The position numbers and the translations under genes were made by a program. DNA of 45,959 bases from Bryobacterales bacterium. Its GTDB lineage: Bacteria; Acidobacteriota; Terriglobia; Bryobacterales; Bryobacteraceae. Location of the stretch: the NCBI GenBank assembly GCA_003163855.1, contig PLRJ01000101.1, forward strand, positions 13,347 to 59,305. The letters run 5' to 3'. Positions 33,716 to 41,245 of this stretch are shown here, piece by piece; positions within the stretch are counted from its first letter, which is position 1, and the number at the start of each line of letters is the position of its first letter. Below the pieces are notes generated by a model. That model ran no database searches. It was given only the letters and a program-made list of their open reading frames with translations, and had not been told where the DNA came from.

Positions 33716-35260
33716 ATGGTTGTCTCCATCACAAAGCAAGACTTGCGTTACGACACGCTGAAGAAGAGCCGCAATCTCCGCTGGGACGAGTCACCGAACC
33801 AGGTGCCTGCGTCGATTGAGATGTGTGAAAACGCCGAAGATGTGGCAGCCGCGCTGCAGCGCGCAGTGAGCGCGGGTCAGCGCCCCACCGTTCGGAGCGG
33901 CGGGCATTGTTATGAAGACTTTGTAGTTAATAATCCCGGCGGCGTGATACTCGATTTGAGCCTTCTTAAGGCTCCCAAATTGCCGGGCGACGGAGAACGC
34001 TATCGCATCAGTGCGGGAAGCAACCTGGGAGAAGTCTACATTGAATTATTCAAGCGCGACGGCGTCACTATCCCCGCCGGGACTTGCTACACGGTGGGTG
34101 CGGGTGGCCACATCAGCGGCGGCGGTTATGGTTTGTTGTCGCGGCTTAATGGATTGACCGTGGATTGGATATCGGCCGTGGATATCGTTACTGTGGGCAG
34201 CGACGGGAAAGTTCAAGCGCGGCGTGTGGACCGTAATCATGACGCCGATCTTTTTCGCGCTTGCCGCGGGGCCGGCGGCGGGAATTATGGAGTGATTACC
34301 GGCTTTCTTTTCGATAAACTGCCGAAGCCTCCGCGCGAAGTTATTACTGGCGGCGTTTCGTTCGACTGGGCGACGATGAGTGAGGCTCGATTTGTCGATA
34401 TCGTGATGAAGTTTGGCGAGTACAATGCGACTCGCGGCAAAGATCCGGACACCTGGGGCTTGTTCACGATGATGGGTTTGAGCCACTCTTCCGGTGGTAA
34501 ATTCGGAGTCTCGCTGCAATTTTGTAATCCGGACGGAACCTGCCAGGATCTATCGGTCGTGAATGAATTTCTCGATATTTTTGAGGATTGTCATGCGACG
34601 CCAGAGCACTCTACTATTTATGCGGGCCAAGTGGTTCCTAGAACCAAGCCGGAGGGAAAAGCTTGTCCAGGACAGCACGCGCTGACTCGCCATCCATGGC
34701 TGGAGGCAACGGTTGGCGGCGCGATGGGTGGAGGCAGTTCCAGGGCGAAATATAAGTCCACTTATATGAAGGAAAACTTCACCGCCGAGGAGGCCAAATG
34801 TATTTACAAGCATTTGAAGCGCAACATTCCAGGCACCAACCTGCGCGGCAGCATTCTGGCCGTTGATTCCTATGGCGGGGCTACCAATCGTCCTGAATTG
34901 CAGACTGAGACCTCCAGTTGGCAGCGTTCCTCCGTCATGAAATTGCAGTATCAGGCTTATTGGCAGGATGCGAAACAAGATGCGGGTCATCTTCAGTGGA
35001 TGAGTGACTTTTACACGGATTTGTATTCCATTGACAATGTTCCCAAGCCTTATGCGGGAACTCCGTATCCGGGAAAGCATTACCAAGGTTGTTACATCAA
35101 CTATCCAGACAAGGATATGCTGGCTTATTCGTTCTGGCCGCAACTTTATTACGGCGATGGCGACTTGTATCCGTTTCTGCAGGATGTGAAGCAGCGTTAT
35201 GATCCGCATAACGTCTTTCATCATGCGATGTCGGTGCGGCCAAAAGAGGTGGCAGGCTGA
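33716..35260 (+). CDS. Berberine-bridge-type FAD-linked oxidase (PCMH and BBE domains)
   Basis: A 514-residue oxidase. The PCMH FAD domain has SGGHCYED, in which His64 would be 8-alpha-linked to FAD, and GTCYTVGAGGHISGGGYG, in which Cys124 would make the second (6-S-cysteinyl) bond. Bicovalent FAD is typical of oligosaccharide oxidases such as ChitO and of berberine bridge enzymes. The C-terminal BBE segment is seen as CYINYPDKDM and the end DVKQRYDPHNVFHH. Sugar oxidation at C1 to a lactone would fit the lactonase that follows. I see no signal peptide, which sets it apart from its exported neighbours. It is tied to its neighbours by a 6-base gap upstream and a TGATG overlap downstream. Confidence 0.88.
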   Translation: MVVSITKQDLRYDTLKKSRNLRWDESPNQVPASIEMCENAEDVAAALQRAVSAGQRPTVRSGGHCYEDFVVNNPGGVILDLSLLKAPKLPGDGERYRISAGSNLGEVYIELFKRDGVTIPAGTCYTVGAGGHISGGGYGLLSRLNGLTVDWISAVDIVTVGSDGKVQARRVDRNHDADLFRACRGAGGGNYGVITGFLFDKLPKPPREVITGGVSFDWATMSEARFVDIVMKFGEYNATRGKDPDTWGLFTMMGLSHSSGGKFGVSLQFCNPDGTCQDLSVVNEFLDIFEDCHATPEHSTIYAGQVVPRTKPEGKACPGQHALTRHPWLEATVGGAMGGGSSRAKYKSTYMKENFTAEEAKCIYKHLKRNIPGTNLRGSILAVDSYGGATNRPELQTETSSWQRSSVMKLQYQAYWQDAKQDAGHLQWMSDFYTDLYSIDNVPKPYAGTPYPGKHYQGCYINYPDKDMLAYSFWPQLYYGDGDLYPFLQDVKQRYDPHNVFHHAMSVRPKEVAG

Positions 35261-35934
35261 TGGGGACCACGCGCAGGGCTTTTTTGCAGAGTGCAGGGGT
35301 AGTTTCTCTGCTTTCCGGATCGGTTGCACATTTGGCCGAACGCGATCGGCGGGTGGTGCTTGCCCCAAAAGGAAAATTCATATTTGCGGTCAGCGACATT
35401 AGTGAATGCCCGGGGATTCCCGCCGGCTCAGTTGAATCGTATGCTGTGGATGTTGCCGGCGGCAAAAAGTTGATCAGCCGTAATTCGCTTTCCCTCTCGG
35501 CCACCCAGCCCACTCATCTTGCACTATCTCCCGATGGCCGTTTTGTAGTGGTGGCGGCTTTCGGAGGCGGCATCTATAATGTCCTACCGGTCCGGGAAGA
35601 TGGAGTGATCGGCGCGGTCACGCAGTCTGTCAAGGAAATTGGCACGGGCGTCCACCCGCAGAGGCAGTCATCCGCGCACCCTCACTCTGTTGCTTTTCAT
35701 CCTTCGGGAAAATTTGTCATCGGTACGGATTTTGGCAGTGACCGAATCAACGTGTTCGAGTTTCAAGATGGATTTATGCGGTGTGTACAACGCGTGAGCA
35801 CCCCTCCGGGAAGTGGTCCCGCTCACTTGTCGGTTAGTGATTCAGGCTCGGTGATCCGAGTGGAGTATGCTCTCACGAACTCTTCATCCTTGTACCAATT
35901 TGATTCAGAGAAGCCCTGGTTGAATCAAATATGA
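35260..35934 (+). CDS. Truncated lactonase-like beta-propeller protein, Tat-exported
   Basis: A 6-phosphogluconolactonase-type (YbhE/PF10282-like) propeller reduced to 224 residues, against about 330-400 normally. It starts with a twin-arginine signal (TTRRAFLQSAG), then jumps to LAPKGKFIFAVSD, the end of blade 1 in full proteins, so about 50 residues seem missing. Blades with LALSPDGRFVVVAAFGGG and AHPHSVAFHPSGKFVIGTDFGSDR are intact. It stops after GPAHLSVSDSG...LYQFDSEKPWLNQI, lacking the last third. The frame is clean, and the stop overlaps the next start as ATGA. It is either a shortened but expressed protein or a decaying gene kept as an operon spacer. Confidence 0.68.
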   Translation: MGTTRRAFLQSAGVVSLLSGSVAHLAERDRRVVLAPKGKFIFAVSDISECPGIPAGSVESYAVDVAGGKKLISRNSLSLSATQPTHLALSPDGRFVVVAAFGGGIYNVLPVREDGVIGAVTQSVKEIGTGVHPQRQSSAHPHSVAFHPSGKFVIGTDFGSDRINVFEFQDGFMRCVQRVSTPPGSGPAHLSVSDSGSVIRVEYALTNSSSLYQFDSEKPWLNQI

Positions 35935-36665
35935 AGAAATTATTGATTCCTTTTGCCTTACTTGGTGTTTTGTTGTTTGTGAAAGTGGCGCCACAGCATC
36001 TTAAGGCCGCGACCCCAGAAGAGGCGATCTACACCGGCTTCAGACAAGTCGAAGCTGCTTCTGTTGCCGACGCAATGGAGTTGCTTTATGGCAAGAAGAT
36101 GTACATGTCGCACAATATGCGGCCTCTTTTTACGACCAAATTCGCAGGGCCGGCCACGACGGTTCTCCTTGAGAAACAAGAGCATACAGAAGGCTCCAAA
36201 GCGCTGTCGGGAATGCTGGATGCCATCGACGAAGCACCGGCAGGCGCGGTCTACGTGATGGTTTTAGAAGATGGTTTGGATTACGCGGGCCTGGGTGGAC
36301 TGATGAGCACGGCCATGAAATACCGCGGGCTGTCAGGAGCTATTGTCGATGGCGGGGTGCGCGACACACCACAAATCACAAAGCTTCAATTTCCTGTTTT
36401 CAGCCTTGGAGTTGTTCCTTCCACCACCGTGAATCACTTCAGATTTGCCGGCAAGGACGTACCGGTGACCTGCGCGGGAGTGGCTGTGCGCGCCGGCGAT
36501 ATTATTGTTGCCGACATGGATGGCGTTGTTGTGGTGCCCAAGGAGAATGCGGCTGCTGTCCTGGCAAAGGCTCAGCAACTGGACGAAACAGAGCACAGCA
36601 TGTACCCCTACATTGAGAAATACAAGTCTATTCGTGAAGCGGTTTCAAAGTTTGGCCGTCTCTAG
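35931..36665 (+). CDS. RraA-like aldolase/decarboxylase-fold protein with export signal
   Basis: A 244-residue RraA/HMG-aldolase family protein. The core signature is GLGGLMSTAMKYRG, with VDGGVRD (139-145), whose Arg144 and Asp145 correspond to the oxo-acid and metal-binding residues, and ADMDGVVVVPKE near the C-terminus. Family members cleave 4-hydroxy-2-oxo acids or decarboxylate oxaloacetate in the cytosol; plain RraA proteins instead bind RNase E. Here a hydrophobic signal (KKLLIPFALLGVLLFVKVA) precedes the domain, so export or membrane anchoring is predicted, which is unusual. It is the last gene of operon A and overlaps the converging transporter by 21 bases. Confidence 0.82.
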   Translation: MKKLLIPFALLGVLLFVKVAPQHLKAATPEEAIYTGFRQVEAASVADAMELLYGKKMYMSHNMRPLFTTKFAGPATTVLLEKQEHTEGSKALSGMLDAIDEAPAGAVYVMVLEDGLDYAGLGGLMSTAMKYRGLSGAIVDGGVRDTPQITKLQFPVFSLGVVPSTTVNHFRFAGKDVPVTCAGVAVRAGDIIVADMDGVVVVPKENAAAVLAKAQQLDETEHSMYPYIEKYKSIREAVSKFGRL

Positions 36666-37946
36666 GGCGACCAATGTGTCGAGCGGTTGCTGCCTGATGC
36701 TGATCCATGCGAGCGATCCGAGCACGCACAAACCAGCGGCAACCAGGAAAGCCGCCGTCCAGCCGAATTTAGCAGCAATCGCCGGTGTCAGTGATGCTGT
36801 TACTGCACCTCCAATTTGTGCTCCCATGTTCATGAAACCTGAGACCGAGCCGGCTGAGTTGCCTCCAAGTTCCGCACTGACCGACCAGAAGGAGCTTTGT
36901 GCAAGGTAAAGAGCGCCCGCGCCTCCAGCAAGGATGACGCTTGCGATTTCTGGGCCCGCAGCCTGCGTACCGATGGCAATGAAGATGGCACACAATCCGA
37001 TGCCCACAACGGCAACGCCGCAACGTCCCAAGCGCTTTCCATAGTGCTTAGTGACCCAATCGCTGAGAATTCCTCCGAGCACCGATCCGATAGACATGGC
37101 AATAAACGGCAGCATGGTGTAGAAGGCGCTCTGCTTAAGATTTAGTCCGCGAACCTCACTTAAGTAGATGAAGAACCAGTTAAAGAAGATCTGTGCGGCG
37201 TATCCAAACGAAAAGTAACTGAGTGTGATGGCCCAGATATCGCGGCTGCCGAGAATGAGTGCCCAGGGGAGCTTCGTTTGCTTGGTGTGCGCCGCAGTTT
37301 CACTAAGCCCTCGCTGGATGAAATCCAACTCAGCGGGGGAGACCCAGGGATGACCAGCCGGCTTGTTACGCGCCAGCCAATACCAGATGCAGCCGGCGAG
37401 CAATCCTAGCAGTGCACTGACATAGAACGCAGTGCGCCAGCCGTACTCGACCATTAAGTAAGTGATAAGTGGAGATGTTACTCCCGCTCCGAATCCAACA
37501 CCGGCGAATATAAGGCCGTTAGCGATTCCTCGCTCGGTGGTGGGAATCCATGCCGACACGATGCAATTCGATGCCGGATACATTACCGCTTCGCCGATGC
37601 CTAAGCAGAAGCGCGCTACTATCATCACCAGCAAAGCGCCCGCTAAGTGGGTCGGAATGACAGTAATGACGCAAGTAAATAACGCCCACCAGAAAACACT
37701 CAATGTGAGAACCAGGCGAGGGCCGACGCTATCGGCAAGCCTTCCCGCGGGTGCCTGGAAGAGCGCATAACCGAGGAGAAAGGCGCTAAAGATGTAACCG
37801 AGCTGGATATTGGATAAGTTGAACTCGCGCGCGATTGACTTACCTGCAATCGAGATGTTCACTCGATCGAGATACGCAATGGCGCTCATCAAGAAAATCC
37901 AGAAAATTAGAATCCAGCGAATGGGGAGGGGAAATAATCTGCTCAA
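36645..37946 (-). CDS. MFS transporter, anion:cation symporter-like
   Basis: A 12-helix inner-membrane carrier of 433 residues, related in type to the one at 25819-27120. Helix 1 has SAIAYLDRVNISIAG and the 2-3 loop GRLADSVGPR, as in aldonate, glucarate and hexuronate/H+ symporters. Its position between operons A and B, transcribed divergently from the second receptor, makes it the obvious candidate to bring the small acid made outside the cytoplasm into the cell. The start is TTG 37946, after which the protein begins MSRLFPLPIRWILIFW. Its 3' end overlaps the RraA-like gene. Confidence 0.86.
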   Translation of the reverse strand: MSRLFPLPIRWILIFWIFLMSAIAYLDRVNISIAGKSIAREFNLSNIQLGYIFSAFLLGYALFQAPAGRLADSVGPRLVLTLSVFWWALFTCVITVIPTHLAGALLVMIVARFCLGIGEAVMYPASNCIVSAWIPTTERGIANGLIFAGVGFGAGVTSPLITYLMVEYGWRTAFYVSALLGLLAGCIWYWLARNKPAGHPWVSPAELDFIQRGLSETAAHTKQTKLPWALILGSRDIWAITLSYFSFGYAAQIFFNWFFIYLSEVRGLNLKQSAFYTMLPFIAMSIGSVLGGILSDWVTKHYGKRLGRCGVAVVGIGLCAIFIAIGTQAAGPEIASVILAGGAGALYLAQSSFWSVSAELGGNSAGSVSGFMNMGAQIGGAVTASLTPAIAAKFGWTAAFLVAAGLCVLGSLAWISIRQQPLDTLVALETAKL

Positions 37947-38002
37947 AACTATGCTCGTGTGCTGAGCGCCAAGTTATCACAACTTTGTTTCCCGTCTCAA
38001 TG

Positions 38003-38032
38003 TTGACAATAGGCGGCGAGCCGTGCTGAAAT
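38003..38032 (+). promoter_or_regulatory. Candidate promoter of operon B
   Basis: TTGACA (38003-38008), a perfect -35 hexamer, is followed after 18 bases by TGAAAT (38027-38032), which matches four of six -10 positions. It lies 43 bases upstream of the chosen start of the second receptor, in the 128-base gap between divergent genes. A short inverted repeat AAGTT-ATCAC-AACTT lies just upstream (37970-37984). Confidence 0.42.
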
Positions 38033-38074
38033 TCGTTAACACTTCCGAAATCAAATTCTTTGTCAGGGGTCACA

Positions 38075-41000
38075 ATGAGCACGATTTTTCGCACGATTGT
38101 CTTCACAATTTTCATGACGAGTTTAGCGTTGGCCCAACTTGCCAATACGACCTCTCTGGTGGGCACCGTTACCGATTCATCCGGGGCTTCCGCAGCAGGA
38201 GTATCCATCACAGCTGTCAACACCGCGACCAAAGATACCTACAAGACGGTGACTAACGGTTCCGGCGATTACAACATTGAGTTCATCAAGATTGGCCGCT
38301 ATACCGTTACGGCGCAGCAGAGTGGTTTTGAAACAATCGTGAAGAACGATATTGTCATCGACTCCAACCAGACCGTGCGTGCCGACTTCAATTTGCAAGT
38401 GGGTCAGGTTTCGCAGCAAGTAGTTGTATCAGGTAGCGCGCCTCCGCTATCCACTGACGATGCCAGCGTTCGTGAAGTGGTGAGCCAAAGATCTATTGCG
38501 GAACTGCCGCTGAATGGCCGTGATGCTCTGAAGTTGGCAACACTGTCGCCAGGCGTACTGCCGGGGCAGAAGGCAAGTAACGGAATTCCACCGGGTGAAG
38601 ACTTTATTGCCGCGGGAACACGCGAAATTCAGAATAGTATTTCACTCGATGGTATTGCCACCATGAACAACCTGATCACGACCTCCCCGTTTCATCCGTC
38701 GCCGGATGCCATACAGGAGATGGAAGTGCAATCGGGCAACTATTCGGCTCAATATGGCGCCTACCTTGGGGCGCATTTAAATCTGATTACCAAGAGCGGC
38801 AGCAACGATATCCACGGCGGCCTTTGGGAGTTCTTCCGCAACGACGTGCTGGATGCGCGGAATTACTTCCTATCTCCCTCGGTCTCGAAGGCGCCGCTGC
38901 GGCAGAATCAGTTCGGAGTGGAAGTGGGTGGACCGATATTTGTTCCTAAAGTTTACGACGGCCGCAACAAGACGTTCTTCATGTTCGATTACGAGGGCCT
39001 GCGCCTGGTGAAGCAGGCCAATGGTTTGGATACGGTGTTGACTCCGCTGATGCGCCAGGGGATATTTACGGAGAGTCCTACACTGAAAAGCGTCAATGGC
39101 GTGGCGTTTCCAGGAAACATCATCCCGGCCTCAATGATTGCTCCCCAGGCGCTCAAGTTGCTGCAGTACATGCCGCTGCCTAATCTGCCCGGAACGAAAA
39201 CCACCTCCGGCCTCGGCATCAGCAACAACTATGAGGCGACGTACCCGAACAACGACAGCTTTAATCAGTTCATTGGAAGGCTTGATCAGAACATTGGCGA
39301 TAACATTCGGCTCTTCTTCCGTTACGCCAACAACGATGAGACCTTTCTGACCGGCACAACGGGACCGTACAACGGAACTTATCTGCCGGTGGTGACACAG
39401 AACTGGGTAGTTGGTTACACCCAGACACTAAGCCCTAACATGGTGAACGACATCCGGGTGGGCCGTCAGCATTTGACCACCAACGCGCTGAATTACTGGG
39501 CTACGAACAACTTGACCAGCGCCGGAACGAACCTTGGTATTCCAGGCTTCAACGGCGACACACTTTATTCCGATCCGGGTATTCCGGTGATTAGCGACAG
39601 CGGCTTTATGACGCTAGGAAATGGTGGAACGAACTGGCTGCAATTCGATACAACGTGGCAGGGTACCGACTCTTTCACTTACACGCATGGAAAACAAACC
39701 TTGATCGTCGGAGCTGAAATCAGAAAGCTGATCACGTCGCGTTCGGCTACAAATAATCCGAACGGCAACTTTAACTTTACCGGCCTGTATACAGGCAACG
39801 CCGCTGCCGACTTTATGCTCGGTTATGTCCAAAGCGATACTACGGCGGGTCCGGAAATTCGAAACGAAGTTGCAGAATGGCGGGATGGATTCTTTATTGT
39901 GGATAACTGGCAGGCAACAAAGAAACTGACCTTGAACCTGGGTTTGCGCTACGAACTGCCGACAGTTCCTTACACAGTGAACGGATACGCCACTATCTTG
40001 AACGCGGCGCAGACGGCACTTATCCCCTCGACGGTTCCGTCGCCAGGCTTTAAGTTTATTGAGCCTAACCACAAAGACTTTGCGCCGCGATTTGGACTTG
40101 CTTACCGCGCGACCGAGAAGACGGTTATTCGCGCAGGCTTCGGCATTTACTACAACCCGAATCAAACGAATAGTTTTACGTTCCTGAGCAGCAATCCGCC
40201 CATCAGCGAGGTGATTACGTGCACGGCCACGCTTGCCGCTCCGATAACGTTTCAGAATCCCAGTCCGGTTTCGGCGTGCGGAGCTGCCAAGATTTTCAAC
40301 ATCATCACGCCCAATCCATCGCTGCCAAGTGCATATATGAACCAGTGGACGTTTGATCTTCAGCAGGGGCTTTGGAATAGCGCGGCGCTTGATGTTCAGT
40401 ACATTGGTTCCCACACGCTGCATCTGGACCGCAGCTTCTACAACAACACTCCGCTGCCCGGGCCCGGGACGGTGGCGGCGCGGCGGCCAAACCAGTTGTT
40501 TGGCGATATCCGCACAATCGAAAACGATGAGATTTCGAACTATGAAGGCGTCAGCGTAGAACTGCGGCAGCGCTTCAGCCATGGAATTACGGCGCTTGCG
40601 TCTTACACCTGGTCGCATGATCTGGACGTTTCATCAGACTCAAATAATGGCGGCTATCCTCAGAATCCTTATAACTGGAGGGGCGACTACGGCAACGCAA
40701 ACTGGGACGTGCGGAACCGGTTCGTCGGCAGCTTTAACTATGCGTTGCCATTTCTGCTGAAGGGCTCGAACCCGATTCTAAGGCAAACATTAGGCGGATG
40801 GCAGACGAACGGGATTGTGACGATGCAGAGCGGGTTTCCGTTTAATGTCACTTCGCCTGGAGACCCAGCGAACACGGGAAGAAGCAGTGAACGGCCCAAT
40901 GTCACCGGGCCTGTTTACTCCGATTGCGGCAACGGCAATCTGGCGAACTGCATCAGCACAAACTTCGCTGTTGCTACCTATGCGTACGGCAATTTTGGCC

Positions 41001-41230
41001 GCAATGTGTTGTTCGGACCGGGCCTATATAACGTCGATTTTTCCGCTTTCAAGAACTTCACCTTGAAGGAGCGGACGACGCTTCAGTTCCGGTCGGAGTT
41101 CTTTAATTTGCTCAACACTCCAGCTTTCAGCAACCCCAATGCGACCATTACAAATAGCAACTTCGGGACCATTACATCGACGAAGAGCGATAATCGAGAA
41201 ATACAATTCGCGCTTAAATTACTGTTCTGA
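38075..41230 (+). CDS. TonB-dependent receptor-like outer-membrane protein with carboxypeptidase-regulatory domain (operon B)
   Basis: The second Oar-like outer-membrane receptor, 1051 residues from ATG 38075. This start follows AGGGG at a good distance and begins with the signal peptide MSTIFRTIVFTIFM...ALAQ; a TTG five codons upstream is less likely. A CarboxypepD_reg-like domain (about 28-110, VGTVTDSSGASAAGV) precedes the plug (IAELPLNGRDALKLATLSPG) and a long barrel ending in FALKLLF. Its plug and barrel are only generally similar to the receptor at 29368, so it probably takes a different ligand. It heads operon B with the two PLP enzymes and RidA, so its ligand is probably their substrate or a precursor. 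Confidence 0.91.
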   Translation: MSTIFRTIVFTIFMTSLALAQLANTTSLVGTVTDSSGASAAGVSITAVNTATKDTYKTVTNGSGDYNIEFIKIGRYTVTAQQSGFETIVKNDIVIDSNQTVRADFNLQVGQVSQQVVVSGSAPPLSTDDASVREVVSQRSIAELPLNGRDALKLATLSPGVLPGQKASNGIPPGEDFIAAGTREIQNSISLDGIATMNNLITTSPFHPSPDAIQEMEVQSGNYSAQYGAYLGAHLNLITKSGSNDIHGGLWEFFRNDVLDARNYFLSPSVSKAPLRQNQFGVEVGGPIFVPKVYDGRNKTFFMFDYEGLRLVKQANGLDTVLTPLMRQGIFTESPTLKSVNGVAFPGNIIPASMIAPQALKLLQYMPLPNLPGTKTTSGLGISNNYEATYPNNDSFNQFIGRLDQNIGDNIRLFFRYANNDETFLTGTTGPYNGTYLPVVTQNWVVGYTQTLSPNMVNDIRVGRQHLTTNALNYWATNNLTSAGTNLGIPGFNGDTLYSDPGIPVISDSGFMTLGNGGTNWLQFDTTWQGTDSFTYTHGKQTLIVGAEIRKLITSRSATNNPNGNFNFTGLYTGNAAADFMLGYVQSDTTAGPEIRNEVAEWRDGFFIVDNWQATKKLTLNLGLRYELPTVPYTVNGYATILNAAQTALIPSTVPSPGFKFIEPNHKDFAPRFGLAYRATEKTVIRAGFGIYYNPNQTNSFTFLSSNPPISEVITCTATLAAPITFQNPSPVSACGAAKIFNIITPNPSLPSAYMNQWTFDLQQGLWNSAALDVQYIGSHTLHLDRSFYNNTPLPGPGTVAARRPNQLFGDIRTIENDEISNYEGVSVELRQRFSHGITALASYTWSHDLDVSSDSNNGGYPQNPYNWRGDYGNANWDVRNRFVGSFNYALPFLLKGSNPILRQTLGGWQTNGIVTMQSGFPFNVTSPGDPANTGRSSERPNVTGPVYSDCGNGNLANCISTNFAVATYAYGNFGRNVLFGPGLYNVDFSAFKNFTLKERTTLQFRSEFFNLLNTPAFSNPNATITNSNFGTITSTKSDNREIQFALKLLF

Positions 41231-41245
41231 CGCGGGTATACACAT

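Noticed and set aside
34550-35368. A 272-residue open frame on the minus strand inside the BBE oxidase and lactonase genes
   Set aside because: Antisense to two domain-supported genes, no motif and implausible composition.
39614-40618. A 334-residue open frame on the minus strand inside the second receptor gene
   Set aside because: It lies wholly antisense to a well-supported beta-barrel gene, has no recognisable domain and an odd composition rich in Arg.
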